Assembly (NCBI GenBank): GCA_024235715.1
Contig: JACKLW010000005.1
Coordinates: 496,001-560,000 of the forward strand
From: Accumulibacter sp.
Lineage (GTDB): Bacteria; Pseudomonadota; Gammaproteobacteria; Burkholderiales; Rhodocyclaceae
Length of the DNA: 64,000 nt
Direction of reading: 5' to 3'
Numbering within the stretch: the first letter of the stretch is position 1; each line of letters starts with the position of its first letter. The notes beneath the pieces were generated by a model that saw nothing but the letters and a program-made list of their open reading frames with translations, did no database searches and was not told the origin of the DNA. Shown here in pieces: positions 40,421 through 51,435 of this stretch. A program made the position numbers and the translations under genes.

Positions 40421-40448
40421 TTGACTGAAGAGGAAGATTACGTATAAT
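40421..40448 (+). promoter_or_regulatory. Sigma-70 promoter of rplU-rpmA
   Basis: A TTGACT hexamer at 40,421-40,426 and TATAAT at 40,443-40,448 with a 16-bp spacer, close to consensus. The expected start point is near 40,455, about 38 bp before the rplU ATG. Confidence 0.8.
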
Positions 40449-40492
40449 GCTCGGTTCTTCATCCCACTTTGTTTAGTTCTTTGGAGTCCAAC

Positions 40493-40828
40493 ATGTACGC
40501 GGTCATAAAAACCGGTGGCAAGCAATATCGCGTTGTCATCGGCGAAAAATTGAAAATAGAACAGATACCGGCAGACGTTGGCGCAGAAATCAGCTTTGAC
40601 CAGGTTCTCATGGTTGGCGAAGGCGAAACAGTGACCATTGGTACACCAATCGTCACCGGCGCCTCGGTCAAGGCCACGGTGCTGTCGCAAGGTCGTCACG
40701 ACAAGATTCGCATCTTCAAGTTTCGCCGTCGCAAGCACTCGCAGAAACATCAGGGGCATCGCCAGAACTACACCCAGATACGGGTCGACGGCATTGCCGG
40801 CGGCGCGGCGCTTGACCCTTCAGCCTGA
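40493..40828 (+). CDS. rplU: 50S ribosomal protein L21
   Basis: A 111-residue large-subunit protein. The ATG at 40493 gives the invariant [14 protein letters not shown], preferred over an in-frame ATG 24 bp upstream. The C-terminal half has the L21 signature [31 protein letters not shown]. About eight residues longer than E. coli L21. It is the first gene of rplU-rpmA, 19 bp apart. Confidence 0.98.
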   Translation: MYAVIKTGGKQYRVVIGEKLKIEQIPADVGAEISFDQVLMVGEGETVTIGTPIVTGASVKATVLSQGRHDKIRIFKFRRRKHSQKHQGHRQNYTQIRVDGIAGGAALDPSA

Positions 40829-40847
40829 TTTGAGAGGAGTCTGACTC

Positions 40848-41111
40848 ATGGCACACAAGAAAGCAGGCGGCAGCGTACGCAATGGCCGCGATTCCGAAGC
40901 AAAGCGCCTCGGCGTAAAGCGTTATGGCGGCGAACTCGTCCGCGCGGGCAACATCATCGTCCGCCAGCGTGGCACTGCCTTTCACCCCGGCGAGAACATG
41001 GGTCTCGGCAAGGATCACACCCTGTTTGCGCTGGTCGACGGCCATGTGCAGTTTGCCATCAAGGGCGCGCTGCGTCGGCGCACGGTCAGCATCGTTCCCA
41101 CTGCCGGCTGA
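40848..41111 (+). CDS. rpmA: 50S ribosomal protein L27
   Basis: An 87-residue large-subunit protein whose N-terminus reaches the peptidyl-transferase centre. It begins [29 protein letters not shown] and contains [34 protein letters not shown]-like ribosome-binding site precedes it. A terminator hairpin lies between it and obgE. Confidence 0.98.
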   Translation: MAHKKAGGSVRNGRDSEAKRLGVKRYGGELVRAGNIIVRQRGTAFHPGENMGLGKDHTLFALVDGHVQFAIKGALRRRTVSIVPTAG

Positions 41112-41151
41112 CGCGGCAAGCTGGCTGCCGCAACAAGCCAGCCCGGCATCA

Positions 41152-42323
<1,172 letters not shown>

Positions 42324-42325
42324 CG

Positions 42326-43444
42326 ATGGCCAGCAGCCGCATCGCCTCAGCCCGCAGGCTGGTCATCAAGGCGGGTTCCGCGCTGATCACCAATAATGGT
42401 GAGGGCCTGGATCTCGCTTCTATCGACGACTGGGCGAGGCAGATCGCCGAATTGCGTCAAGCCGGCAAGCAGGTCATCCTGGTCTCGTCCGGTGCGATCG
42501 CCTGCGGCATGCAGCGTCTCGGCTGGCGGAAGCGCCCACACGCTGTCCATGAGTTGCAGGCCGCGGCAGCCGTCGGCCAGATGGGGCTGGTTCAGGTCTA
42601 TGAAAGAGCTTTTGCAAAATACTCGCTGCATACGGCACAGGTCCTGCTCACTCACGACGATCTTGCCGACCGCAAGCGCTACCTGAACGCACGCTCGACT
42701 CTGAGCACGCTGCTGCGCTTCGGCGTCGTGCCGATCGTCAACGAAAACGACACGGTCGTCACCGACGAGATCAAGTTCGGCGACAACGACACGCTTGCGG
42801 CGCTGGTCGCCAACCTCGTTGAAGCCGACTGCCTGATCATTCTCACCGATCAGCAGGGGCTGTTCACCGCTGATCCACGCAAGGACTGCAGCGCCAGCCT
42901 GATCTCCGAAGCGCGCGCCGGAATTGCCGCTCTGGAAGCCATGGCTGGCGGCGCCGGCACGCAATTCGGCACCGGCGGCATGCTGACCAAGGTCATCGCC
43001 GCCAAACGCGCAGCACGCAGTGGCGCCCATACGGTCATCGCCAGCGGCCGCGAGGCCGACGTCATCGTGCGTCTGGCGCAGGGCGAGCGCCTCGGAACGC
43101 TGCTGGTTGCCGAAACGCAGCCGCTTACGGCGCGCAAGCAATGGCTGGCAGATCACCTGCAACTCAACGGCAAGCTGATTCTCGATAGCGGCGCGATCAG
43201 CGCCCTGCGCGAAGGGAAAAGCCTCCTGCCAATCGGTGTCGCCAGCGTTTACGGCGACTTCGAACGTGGCGCTGCCGTGGCCTGCGTCTCAAGCGACGGG
43301 CACGAGATCGCTCGCGGTCTGATCAACTACGGCAGCAGCGACTCGCGGCGCATTGCGCGGCGCGCCAGCCAGGACATCGAGCGCATCCTCGGCTACATCG
43401 AGGAGCCGGAGATCATCCATCGCGACAACCTGATACTCAGCTAG
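42326..43444 (+). CDS. proB: Glutamate 5-kinase ProB
   Basis: A 372-residue enzyme that phosphorylates glutamate in the first step of proline synthesis. The amino-acid-kinase domain (about 1-260) has [31 protein letters not shown] and [26 protein letters not shown]. The C-terminal PUA domain (about 280-360) includes [16 protein letters not shown]. It starts 2 bp after obgE. It ends facing the PilZ gene, with 37 bp between. Confidence 0.97.
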   Translation: MASSRIASARRLVIKAGSALITNNGEGLDLASIDDWARQIAELRQAGKQVILVSSGAIACGMQRLGWRKRPHAVHELQAAAAVGQMGLVQVYERAFAKYSLHTAQVLLTHDDLADRKRYLNARSTLSTLLRFGVVPIVNENDTVVTDEIKFGDNDTLAALVANLVEADCLIILTDQQGLFTADPRKDCSASLISEARAGIAALEAMAGGAGTQFGTGGMLTKVIAAKRAARSGAHTVIASGREADVIVRLAQGERLGTLLVAETQPLTARKQWLADHLQLNGKLILDSGAISALREGKSLLPIGVASVYGDFERGAAVACVSSDGHEIARGLINYGSSDSRRIARRASQDIERILGYIEEPEIIHRDNLILS

Positions 43445-43481
43445 CCAACGCGCGCCAGCATCCGGCCCGCCCTGTGCTGCG

Positions 43482-44204
43482 TCAGCGTGCGCTTTCGGCC
43501 AGCTGCTGATAGACGAAGGCGGTCATCGCAATTGCCACGTCGTCCGACAGGCCTGCAAACTGTATCCCATGCAGGTACTCGCCGGATTCGTCCCGAGCCA
43601 GCGAGCGGATCGTCGCATCGATGGCGGCGAGAAACTCGATCCCCCGGATCTCGACGCGGAACTTGACCGACAGCAGGTCCCCCGTGCCGCCAAGACGTCG
43701 CCTGGCGGACAGCAAGGCGCCGCTGACGCTGAGGTTGGTCAACACCCCTGCCGCATTGACGGTCTTCATGTCCTCCTGCAGGACAACCGCGCAGATGATG
43801 CGCACCGCAACCCTCTCTCCGGTGCGCACCACCAGACCGCGCACCTGCGCGGGATACGCGAGATGCATGTGAGGAAAGGGAATGCTCGAGGATCGCAGCA
43901 CGCTGGCCGTAAATGCATAGGCGCTCTTGCCAGAGAAGAAGCGAACGACAAAGACCTGCCCTTCACGCACGAAACAGAGCCGGCCATCGGCTTCCGGAAT
44001 CGTTACCAGCACGCTCTTGCCGCGCAGATAACCGATCAGCTTGACATAGTAGCGGGATTCCCCCTGCTCGACCTGGCTCTGGATCTGGAAGGAATCGCCG
44101 ATGGCCAGCTTGATTTCGTCGAAAGGCTGTGTGCGCTCGACGTTCGCTTCCGCGTGGCTACCGTCACCGCCACCTGTTGTGGCGCGGCCGGAAATGGGAC
44201 TCAC
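43482..44204 (-). CDS. YcgR-like PilZ domain protein (c-di-GMP receptor, flagellar brake type)
   Basis: A 240-residue cytoplasmic protein with two domains. The N-terminal YcgR-N domain (about 30-115) precedes a PilZ domain (about 118-235). The c-di-GMP contact motifs are recognisable: the arginine-rich RTGERVAVR and the later LTNLSVSGALL (the D/NxSxxG motif). It probably binds c-di-GMP and slows flagellar motility or acts on pili. The exact target is unknown. Monocistronic, converging on proB. Confidence 0.86.
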   Translation of the reverse strand: MSPISGRATTGGGDGSHAEANVERTQPFDEIKLAIGDSFQIQSQVEQGESRYYVKLIGYLRGKSVLVTIPEADGRLCFVREGQVFVVRFFSGKSAYAFTASVLRSSSIPFPHMHLAYPAQVRGLVVRTGERVAVRIICAVVLQEDMKTVNAAGVLTNLSVSGALLSARRRLGGTGDLLSVKFRVEIRGIEFLAAIDATIRSLARDESGEYLHGIQFAGLSDDVAIAMTAFVYQQLAESAR

Positions 44205-44596
44205 CTTTGTCCCCCGTCTCGCCCCGCCAATCGCGTGTTCAAGTACGGCATCGGACGCCGGATGCGCCGCCTGCCCGGCAAGACCGGGAACCTGCGGTGA
44301 CGCACGCCTGCGGCCGCAACAGGGCCGGGATTACCCAACAGAATATGACCTTCACGTCATAGCCTCTTGTCGCTTCTGCCGTCATCGTTCCAGCTCCCGG
44401 CGAGTGGCTGAATGGCGCCCCCGGTCAATGCCGGATGGCAGCCGCCACGGTGCCCGCCCATCGGACGGGCTGATTGAGAGTTCAGAAACTCCTTCTGCTC
44501 GTGCTCCGGCGAAACAACGCCCGCAGGTCCTGACCGCGCAACGAGTTGCCTGCTGTTCGGTCGGACGATGCAGGCAGTGCGTTCACCAGCGCTTGC
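44205..44596. other. Intergenic region with no recognised feature
   Basis: A 392-bp gap between the PilZ gene and zapD. In many beta-proteobacteria the zinc protein yacG follows zapD here, but I see no CxxC-type yacG sequence on either strand. It holds at least the promoter of the PilZ gene. No tRNA or clear hairpin was found. Confidence 0.4.
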
Positions 44597-45352
44597 CTAC
44601 AGCGCACAAAACAGCATGTCGAACTCGACTTCGCTATCGGATTGACGCGGTCGATGATCGCTGTCGGGACGCGTGAAGCGGATATTCAGGGCGTACTTGT
44701 TGGCGCTGATTTCCGGGATATAGGGGTCGTCGAGCTTCAGCGAAATGCGTACCATCTGCGAACTGCTGCCGCCGAGCATCATCTGGAAAGCACCGTTGCT
44801 TGCGACGTGATGTTCGGGGCGACCGCTGGCACGCAGGAGGCGCAGGACGATCGCCAGCGCGTCACGCAACGGCAGCATGGGCTGCAACCAGCCGAGCAGC
44901 GCATCGCGCCTGGCGCCGGGCTCCTGATGCCGCCAGTAGTGGTATGAAGGCAGATCGAACTGGCAGACGCCACCGGGAATGCTGGCGCGGCTCTTGATGC
45001 TCATCAGCCAGTCGTTGTCGCGCAGATGCTGACCGATCTTGCCGGTCATGGCGAGCAGTGCTGCCGAGGCACGCTCGATTTCCTGGAGCGCCTCGGACAG
45101 CGCGTCCTGCGAAATGTCCGGGTTGTTGCGGTACGCGAGCAGGCTCTGGCGCTGCCTTTCCAACTCCTGGATCAGATCCATTTTCAGATCGGCACGCCCG
45201 GCCACCTCGAGAATCTCGAACAAGGTGAGCAAGGCGACATGGTGATCCTGTGATCCGTCGCGCTGCATGAAGCTGCCGACTTTCTGGAATAAATCTTCCA
45301 GACGCAGCAGCGTGCGTATGCGTTCATTGAAAGGATATTCGTAGGTAATCAC
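44597..45352 (-). CDS. zapD: Cell division protein ZapD
   Basis: A 251-residue FtsZ-binding protein that bundles FtsZ filaments. It begins with the family signature MITYEYPFNERIRTLLRLEDLF and continues with FEILEVAGRADLKMDLIQELERQ and the C-terminal KYALNIRFTRPD. Length is normal. It follows coaE on the same strand after 60 bp. The coaE-zapD pair is conserved in beta- and gamma-proteobacteria. Confidence 0.95.
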   Translation of the reverse strand: MITYEYPFNERIRTLLRLEDLFQKVGSFMQRDGSQDHHVALLTLFEILEVAGRADLKMDLIQELERQRQSLLAYRNNPDISQDALSEALQEIERASAALLAMTGKIGQHLRDNDWLMSIKSRASIPGGVCQFDLPSYHYWRHQEPGARRDALLGWLQPMLPLRDALAIVLRLLRASGRPEHHVASNGAFQMMLGGSSSQMVRISLKLDDPYIPEISANKYALNIRFTRPDSDHRPRQSDSEVEFDMLFCAL

Positions 45353-45412
45353 ATGTCCGCCGGTGTAAAGAACGGGGATTCTCGATAATTCTGAAGCATT
45401 TGCAGCAAAACC

Positions 45413-46036
45413 TCAACGCCCGACATGAAGTTTGCCCCTGGCCAGTTCCAGATATTGCTGGTGCAGGGCGTCGATTTGCGGAAGCAATTCGGCCAATTCG
45501 CCATTATTGAACACCAGATCGTCGGCAGCCGCCTGCCGCTCGGCGCGCGAGGCCTGCGCGGCCATGATCGCCTGTACTGCCTCGGCCGAGAGGCCGTTTC
45601 GCGCTGTCACCCGCGCAATCTGCACCGCCTCGTCACAATCGACCACCAGCACCCGGTCGGCACGTCGCCGATAGCTTGCCGTTTCGACCAGCAAGGGCAC
45701 GACGAGCAACACGTACGGTGCGTACTCTGCCGCGGCGCAGCATTCGTCGCTGCGCCGCCTGATCAGGGGATGGAGAATGGCTTCCAGTCTTCTCTTGGCG
45801 GAGGGATCGGAGAAGACCAGCGCGCGCATGGCAGCACGATCGAGGCTGCCGTCGGCAGACAACACGGCGTTGCCGAAGGTGGCGCCGATCTCGTCCATCG
45901 CCTCACCCCGCGGGCCACTCAGCTCATGGGCGATGGCATCCGTATCGACCAATGCCACACCACGCTCGGCAAAGAGCTCGGCGACCGTGCTCTTGCCACT
46001 GCCAATACCGCCGGTCAGACCGACAATGAAGCTCAT
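45413..46036 (-). CDS. coaE: Dephospho-CoA kinase CoaE
   Basis: A 207-residue P-loop kinase for the last step of coenzyme A synthesis. Walker A is [12 protein letters not shown] at residues ~6-17, followed by [16 protein letters not shown] and VVPLLVE. Near the C-terminus is the characteristic VFNNGEL. The ATG overlaps the end of the SPOR-protein gene by 4 bp. Confidence 0.97.
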   Translation of the reverse strand: MSFIVGLTGGIGSGKSTVAELFAERGVALVDTDAIAHELSGPRGEAMDEIGATFGNAVLSADGSLDRAAMRALVFSDPSAKRRLEAILHPLIRRRSDECCAAAEYAPYVLLVVPLLVETASYRRRADRVLVVDCDEAVQIARVTARNGLSAEAVQAIMAAQASRAERQAAADDLVFNNGELAELLPQIDALHQQYLELARGKLHVGR

Positions 46037-46749
46037 GGCGTCGCCTCTCCCGCTGTTTGACAGTCCTCCGCAGCGGCCTTGGGAAGCAGCGCGACGATTG
46101 CCTGGCGGAGCGCTTCCGCCTGCGTCGCTGGCCCACGGATGTCGAGCGTGCTGAGGGCGGACTTGCTCTTGCGCGCGCCCACCCGGGCGGATCTGACACC
46201 TTTGGCACGAAGCGCTTCCAGGCGCGTCCTGGCAGCTTCCTCGTTGCGGTAGGTGCCCAGCGAAATTGCCAGCGGGCTGCTGCCGCTGCTCGGCACGATG
46301 AAGTACTCCCGCACGCCGAGTTCTTGCAGCTCTGCCGTCTTCTTGTTTGCTTCCTCTCGGCTGGCAAGCGGCGGAATGAAGACCCAGTAGCCGGTGATCT
46401 CCCCCAGCGTCCGACGTGTCGCCTTGAAAGCCGCAAATCGCTCGCCCAGCAGCTGTTCGATCTGGTCGGCATCCGTGCCGGCCAGGTCATTCCAGCGCTG
46501 GCAGCTTTCGGCAGGTGGCCTGGTGGCGACAGGCGCAGGAGCGGCGGCCGCAGCGGGTACGGTTTGCTTTTCCGCTGGCGGCGGCGGCTCATCGCGTGCA
46601 ACGATGCGCAGCCGTTCGGGCAACAGCTGTTCTTCGACACGCCGCGCGTCGGGGTTGGTCGACCCGCCCAGATAGCCCTGCGTCCATACGAACAGCAGCA
46701 GATTGGCGAGCAGCAACAGGAAAACGGCGATTCGCATCGGGACGGTCAT
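46033..46749 (-). CDS. SPOR-domain membrane protein
   Basis: A 238-residue protein with one N-terminal transmembrane helix ([18 protein letters not shown]) and a Pro/Ala-rich linker. A periplasmic SPOR domain covers about residues 112-185 ([33 protein letters not shown] ... [23 protein letters not shown]). SPOR domains bind denuded glycan strands at the septum, so a division or wall role is likely. It overlaps trpB upstream and coaE downstream as ATGA, so it is translationally coupled to both, an odd partnership. Confidence 0.8.
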   Translation of the reverse strand: MTVPMRIAVFLLLLANLLLFVWTQGYLGGSTNPDARRVEEQLLPERLRIVARDEPPPPAEKQTVPAAAAAPAPVATRPPAESCQRWNDLAGTDADQIEQLLGERFAAFKATRRTLGEITGYWVFIPPLASREEANKKTAELQELGVREYFIVPSSGSSPLAISLGTYRNEEAARTRLEALRAKGVRSARVGARKSKSALSTLDIRGPATQAEALRQAIVALLPKAAAEDCQTAGEATP

Positions 46750-48113
46750 CCGACTTTGGGCAGGTGCTCGAGCGAAGCGCGAATCGCTTCAGCCGGATAC
46801 TCGAAGTCCTCGAGTTCACCTGCGAAATAGCGGTCGTAGGCGGCCATGTCGAAGTGCCCATGCCCGGTGAGATTGACAAATATCGTCTTGACTTCGCCGC
46901 TCAGCCTGCAGCGCAGGGCCTCGTCGATCGCCGCGCGCAGCGCGTGACTGGACTCCGGCGCGGGAATGATCCCCTCGGCGCGAGCAAACATGACGCCGGC
47001 TTCGAAGGTGGCAAGCTGGGCGACGGCAACAGCCTCGATCAGACCGCCATGGTAGAGCTGCGAGACCAGCGGCGAATCGCCATGGTAGCGCAATCCGCCA
47101 GCATGGATGCCTGGTGGCATGAAGTCATGTCCGAGGGTGTACATCTTCATCAGCGGCGTGAAACCCGATGCGTCGCCGAAGTCATAGGCGTAGGCACCCC
47201 GGGTCAGCGTCGGACACGAGCTCGGCTCAACGGCCACCAGTCGCGTCGGCCGGCCGTTTCGCCCACCGGCGGCATTATCGGCGACGAACGGAAATGCCAC
47301 TCCGGCAAACGATGAACCACCGCCACAGGGCGCAAAAATCACGTCAGGCCAGTCGGCGACCTTCTCGAACTGCTTCTTCGCTTCCTGGCCAATGATCGTC
47401 TGATGCAGAGCGACGTGATTGAGCACCGAGCCAAGCGCATAGCTGGTGTCCGCGCGTCCGGCCGCTTCCTCGACGGCCTCGGAAATGGCAATGCCGAGCG
47501 AGCCCTGATTGTCGGGATCGCCGGCCAGCAGTTCACGCCCGGTCTGCGTCATCTCCGACGGACTGGCAAAGACCTCCGCGCCCCAGGTCTGCATCATCGA
47601 GCGGCGGAAGGGTTTTTGCTGGTAGCTGACCCTGACCATGAAGACGCGTACATCGAGGCCGAACATCTGGCCGGCAAAGGCCATCGAACAGCCCCACTGG
47701 CCGGCACCGGTCTCGGTAGTGATGCGCTTGATGCCTGCCTGCTGATTGTAGAAGGCCTGCGCTACCGCGGTGTTCGGCTTGTGCGAACCGGCCGGCGAGA
47801 CCCCCTCGTACTTGTAGTAGATTCTGGCCGGAGTGGCGAGCGCTTCTTCGAGCCGCCGGGCACGAATCAGCGGTGACGGACGCCACATGCGGTAGATTTC
47901 GCGCACCGGCTCCGGGATCGGGATCCAGCGTTCGCTCGACATTTCCTGCTCGATGATCGCCGCCGGGAAAATCGCCCCCATCTGCTCTGGCGAAACCGGC
48001 CTGCCGTCGGCCCCGAGTGGCGGCAATGGTGGCGTCGGCAGGTCGGCGACGACGTTGTACCAGTGCGTCGGAATTTCCGACTGTTCGAGGGTAATGTGCA
48101 GCGACTCCACCAC
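46746..48113 (-). CDS. trpB: TrpB2-type tryptophan synthase beta-like enzyme
   Basis: A 455-residue PLP enzyme of the TrpB2 (stand-alone) class, longer than TrpB1 (about 400). The PLP lysine is in [20 protein letters not shown]. Other features are [16 protein letters not shown], the glycine-rich phosphate loop [13 protein letters not shown] and C-terminal [13 protein letters not shown]. TrpB2 enzymes make tryptophan from indole and serine without a tight TrpA complex. No trpA or other trp gene is nearby, so a salvage role is possible. Confidence 0.9.
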   Translation of the reverse strand: MVESLHITLEQSEIPTHWYNVVADLPTPPLPPLGADGRPVSPEQMGAIFPAAIIEQEMSSERWIPIPEPVREIYRMWRPSPLIRARRLEEALATPARIYYKYEGVSPAGSHKPNTAVAQAFYNQQAGIKRITTETGAGQWGCSMAFAGQMFGLDVRVFMVRVSYQQKPFRRSMMQTWGAEVFASPSEMTQTGRELLAGDPDNQGSLGIAISEAVEEAAGRADTSYALGSVLNHVALHQTIIGQEAKKQFEKVADWPDVIFAPCGGGSSFAGVAFPFVADNAAGGRNGRPTRLVAVEPSSCPTLTRGAYAYDFGDASGFTPLMKMYTLGHDFMPPGIHAGGLRYHGDSPLVSQLYHGGLIEAVAVAQLATFEAGVMFARAEGIIPAPESSHALRAAIDEALRCRLSGEVKTIFVNLTGHGHFDMAAYDRYFAGELEDFEYPAEAIRASLEHLPKVG

Positions 48114-48223
48114 TTCTCCCGATATTTCCCGTTGATCGAATGCCGGAAGTATACCCCTGGACAGGCACTGCGATCACCTCCGCCGGCGGGCCTCGGCGCC
48201 GTGGCTCCTAGCCCGGCCCCGCG

Positions 48224-48718
48224 TCAGCCGCCGCCCTGCCCCACGAAGCTGGTACTGGTTCTGGTGACCACCCCGTCGTTGTTGAAGTGGACGTTGAAAT
48301 ACCAGGTCATGCCTGGCTCGACCTTGGTCTTCCAGTCCCACACCTTTTCCTGTTTAAGCGAAAAGTAAACCTCGTGCGCCGGTCGACCGAGCATGTAACG
48401 CACTTCGTCGCTGCTCATCCCCGGCCGGACCCTGGCGAAGTTCTCCTCGGTCAACACCTGCCGCACCTCGCGCAGCACGTTGTCGGGGCCGATGACCAGC
48501 ATGTAGTTGACGATACCCTCGGGCGTTCGCGGATACTCCCAGACGCGCGTGCCGTCGGCATCGACCCACTCCAGCGTCGGCTGTCCCATCAGCTTGCGCA
48601 CCTCGTCGCCGCTGCTGCTGCCCGGTTTGAGCTTGCTCAGCCTGTCGGCGTCGCACGCCGCAAAAACAAGGGCGAGCAGCCCCGAGAGAGCAATGCCTGC
48701 AAAGCGTCTTATCGACAT
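48224..48718 (-). CDS. BamE/SmpA-like outer membrane lipoprotein
   Basis: A 164-residue predicted lipoprotein. The start at 48718 gives MSIRRFAGIALSGLLALVFAAC, with the lipobox FAAC at residue ~22. The mature part contains two SmpA/BamE-like repeats: KLKPGSSSGDEVRKLMGQPTLEWVDADG and RVRPGMSSDEVRYMLGRPAHEVYF. The duplication distinguishes it from canonical BamE (single domain, about 110 residues), so it is probably a paralog at the outer membrane rather than the Bam-complex subunit. Confidence 0.8.
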   Translation of the reverse strand: MSIRRFAGIALSGLLALVFAACDADRLSKLKPGSSSGDEVRKLMGQPTLEWVDADGTRVWEYPRTPEGIVNYMLVIGPDNVLREVRQVLTEENFARVRPGMSSDEVRYMLGRPAHEVYFSLKQEKVWDWKTKVEPGMTWYFNVHFNNDGVVTRTSTSFVGQGGG

Positions 48719-48944
48719 GTCAACCGTACCCCGCCCACTGCGGCTAGAATCGTTACAGCAAAAGCCCGAGTATAGACGACGCGACAACAAGGAGGCCTGT
48801 GAGCCTGATCGACTCCGCGACTTTCCAGCGCTGCGTACGGCCACCGGTCGCCGACCGCAGGCCACCTGAGCCACGCCAGGACGGGCAGTGCGGCGGCTCG
48901 CCGACAGCGGGCTGCAACGCCATCGCCTGCACCGCGGAGTGCGC

Positions 48945-50231
48945 TTGAACCCGAACCGGCGCGGTTACCCGCCCGCCGCTGTTGCCTGGAGTGTCTGGGG
49001 GCTCGGCGCGTTACTCTACCTGATCGGTTTCTATCAGCGTGTCGCGCCAGCCGTGATGACCGACCAGCTGATGATCGACTTCTCGATCGGCGCCGCCGAA
49101 CTCGGCAATCTCTCGGCCTTCTATTTCTACTCTTACGTGGCAATGCAGATCCCCACCGGGCTCATCGCCGACCGCTGGGGACCACGTCGCCTGCTGACGG
49201 CAGGCGCCATCGTGGCGGCAATCGGCAGCGCCCTGTTCGCCAGCGCACCCGACCTGTGGTGGGCCAATGGCGGGCGCCTGCTGATCGGCGCCTCGGTCGC
49301 CGTCGCCTTCGTCTCGATGCTCAAGCTCGCCAGCCACTGGTTCGCGCCCCAGCAGTTTGCTCTCGCGTCCGGGCTGGCGCTGGTCTGCGGCGTCGTCGGC
49401 GGGGTGATTGCCGGCGTCCCGCTGCGGATGCTCATCGAAGCCTGGGGCTGGCGCCCGGTGATGGGCGTCTCGGCAGCCCTCACCGGGCTGCTGGCGATTG
49501 CCATCTGGCTGCGCGTCCGTGACGATCCCGTTGACCTCGCTTACGACAGCCATGCGCACGCGGCGCACGGGAGCCGGCAGCACGGCTCGATCGTGCGTGG
49601 CATGGCCGAGGTACTCTCGTATCGCAACACCTGGATCCTGCTGATCACGCCGATCGGTGTTGCCGGCGCGGTACTGACTTTCGCCGGTCTGTGGGGAGTG
49701 CCCTATCTGCGCCAGGTACATGGCCTGGACACCAAGACCGCTGCGGCCATTACCTCGCTGCTGCTGATCGCCTGGGCCGTCGGTGGGCCGGTTCTCGGCG
49801 CGCTTTCCGAACGCCTCGGTCGCCGCCGACCGCTCTACGTCTGGACGACCGCCGCCGCGCTGGCCGGCTGGCTGGTGGTCATTTTCGCGCCGATTCCGAT
49901 CTGGCTGTTGATCGTCACCCTGCTGATCACCGGTCTCGTTTCTGGCAACCTGATCATCGGTTTCGCCTTTGCCAAGGAATCGGTACCGGCGCGCCTGATG
50001 GGTACTGCCTCGGGAATCTGCAACATGGGCCCGCTACTGGGCGGCATGCTGCTCCAGCCGGCCGTTGGCTGGGTGCTTGACGACCACTGGCTTGGCGCTA
50101 CGGTGGGCGGAGCACGAGTCTACGACGCGGCAGCCTATCAGGCCGGGTTCAGCCTTATGGCCGGCTGCCTGCTGGTATCGCTGTGCCTGATTCCGTTTGC
50201 CAAAGAAACCGCTTGCCAGCAGAGCAGCTGA
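48945..50231 (+). CDS. Major facilitator superfamily transporter
   Basis: A ~428-residue, 12-helix MFS permease. The first half has the typical loop GLIADRWGPRRLL between helices 2 and 3, and the second half has LSERLGRRRPL. No ATG precedes the first helix. The TTG at 48945 has a GGAG site 5 bp upstream and is my choice, but GTGs at 48939 and 48888 are alternatives. The last ~200 bp overlap the end of the converging Bcr-type gene. The substrate is not predictable. Confidence 0.82.
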   Translation: MNPNRRGYPPAAVAWSVWGLGALLYLIGFYQRVAPAVMTDQLMIDFSIGAAELGNLSAFYFYSYVAMQIPTGLIADRWGPRRLLTAGAIVAAIGSALFASAPDLWWANGGRLLIGASVAVAFVSMLKLASHWFAPQQFALASGLALVCGVVGGVIAGVPLRMLIEAWGWRPVMGVSAALTGLLAIAIWLRVRDDPVDLAYDSHAHAAHGSRQHGSIVRGMAEVLSYRNTWILLITPIGVAGAVLTFAGLWGVPYLRQVHGLDTKTAAAITSLLLIAWAVGGPVLGALSERLGRRRPLYVWTTAAALAGWLVVIFAPIPIWLLIVTLLITGLVSGNLIIGFAFAKESVPARLMGTASGICNMGPLLGGMLLQPAVGWVLDDHWLGATVGGARVYDAAAYQAGFSLMAGCLLVSLCLIPFAKETACQQSS

Positions 50232-51434
50232 AGCATCGACGATGCTGCGCCGATAGTGGCTCGCGGCGGCGGCGGCACCGAGCATGCTCAGGCCTGCCAT
50301 CCCGAGCGCCAGGCTCAGCGTCGACTCACACAGAGCGGGAGCGATCAGGGCGGCAGCGAGCGCATTGACAGCGGCCTGCACGAAAGCCTGACAGGACGCG
50401 GCCAGACCGCGCTGCTCGGGAAACATGTCCAGCGCCACCAGCGTCAGGCTGGGGATTGCCAGTGACATGCCGAGCGTGAACGCGAACAGCGGCAAGACAC
50501 TCCACGGCAAGGCCGCTGGCATGGCCAGATTCAAGCCCACGTTGAGCGCGGCCGCAACCGCCATCACCAGGTAGCCGGCAACAATCGTTCGGCCGTGCGA
50601 AAGCCGCCTGGCCAACACACCGGACAGCCAGGCGCCGAGCATCAGGCCGCTCATCGCCGGCGCGAACAGCCACGGGAAACCGGTCGCCGCCACACCCAGA
50701 TGGCGAACCAGGAAGACCGGTGCCGACAGCACGTAAATGAAAAAGGCCACGAAGTTGCATGCCAGCGCCACGCAGATCAGCAGGAAGGATGGCGAACCGA
50801 GCAGGCTGCGATACGCTTTCGCCAGATAGTCGACGCGCAGCGACTGGCGTCGGTGCATGGGAAGTGTTTCCGGGAGCAGCTTCCAGCAGGCCAGCCACAG
50901 GGCGACGCCGAGCAGGACCAGCAGCGCAAAGACTGCGCGCCAGCCAAACCAGGATTGCAGCCAGCCACCGAGCACCGGGGCAATTACCGGCGCGAGCGAA
51001 AACATCATCATGATCTGCGCAATCAGCCGCTGTGCGCGCGCACCGTCGTAGAGATCGCGAACGATTGCCCGACAGACGACCATGCCGGCGCCGGCGGTCA
51101 TGCCCTGCAGGGCGCGCAGCAGCCAGAGTTCCTCGATACGAGTTGCCAGGGCGCAGCCCGCCGAGGCCAGCGCAAAGAGCGCAACGGACACCAGGATCAT
51201 CCGACGGCGGCCAAACGCATCGGAGACCGGGCCATGCCAGAGCGTCATCAGCGCGAAGGGCAGCAGGAAAGCAGTCAGCGTCTGCTGCACTTCGTGCGGC
51301 GTGGCCACCAGCGCTCGGCCAATGCCCCCGAAGGAGGGCAGATAGGTGTCTATCGAGAAGGGACCAAGCGTCGCCAGAGCGGCCAGGACGGGGGCGATGC
51401 CGCGCGGTGCAGGCAAGGTTTCCGAATCAGGCAC
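50034..51434 (-). CDS. Bcr/CflA-family multidrug efflux MFS transporter
   Basis: A 466-residue drug:proton antiporter of the Bcr/CflA type. It has the family start FSIDTYLPSFGGIGRALVATPHEVQQTLTAF, the GPVSDAFGRRRMI loop and RALQGMTAGAGMVVCRAIVRDLYDG in helix 4. The 12 helices end near residue 400 (ASHYRRSIVDASAALLASGFFGKRN). The last ~66 residues are a hydrophilic extension encoded antisense to the neighbouring MFS gene, not expected for the family. It may result from a lost stop codon. Confidence 0.88.
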   Translation of the reverse strand: MPDSETLPAPRGIAPVLAALATLGPFSIDTYLPSFGGIGRALVATPHEVQQTLTAFLLPFALMTLWHGPVSDAFGRRRMILVSVALFALASAGCALATRIEELWLLRALQGMTAGAGMVVCRAIVRDLYDGARAQRLIAQIMMMFSLAPVIAPVLGGWLQSWFGWRAVFALLVLLGVALWLACWKLLPETLPMHRRQSLRVDYLAKAYRSLLGSPSFLLICVALACNFVAFFIYVLSAPVFLVRHLGVAATGFPWLFAPAMSGLMLGAWLSGVLARRLSHGRTIVAGYLVMAVAAALNVGLNLAMPAALPWSVLPLFAFTLGMSLAIPSLTLVALDMFPEQRGLAASCQAFVQAAVNALAAALIAPALCESTLSLALGMAGLSMLGAAAAASHYRRSIVDASAALLASGFFGKRNQAQRYQQAAGHKAEPGLIGCRVVDSCSAHRSAKPVVVKHPANGRLEQHAAQ

Positions 51435-51435
51435 G

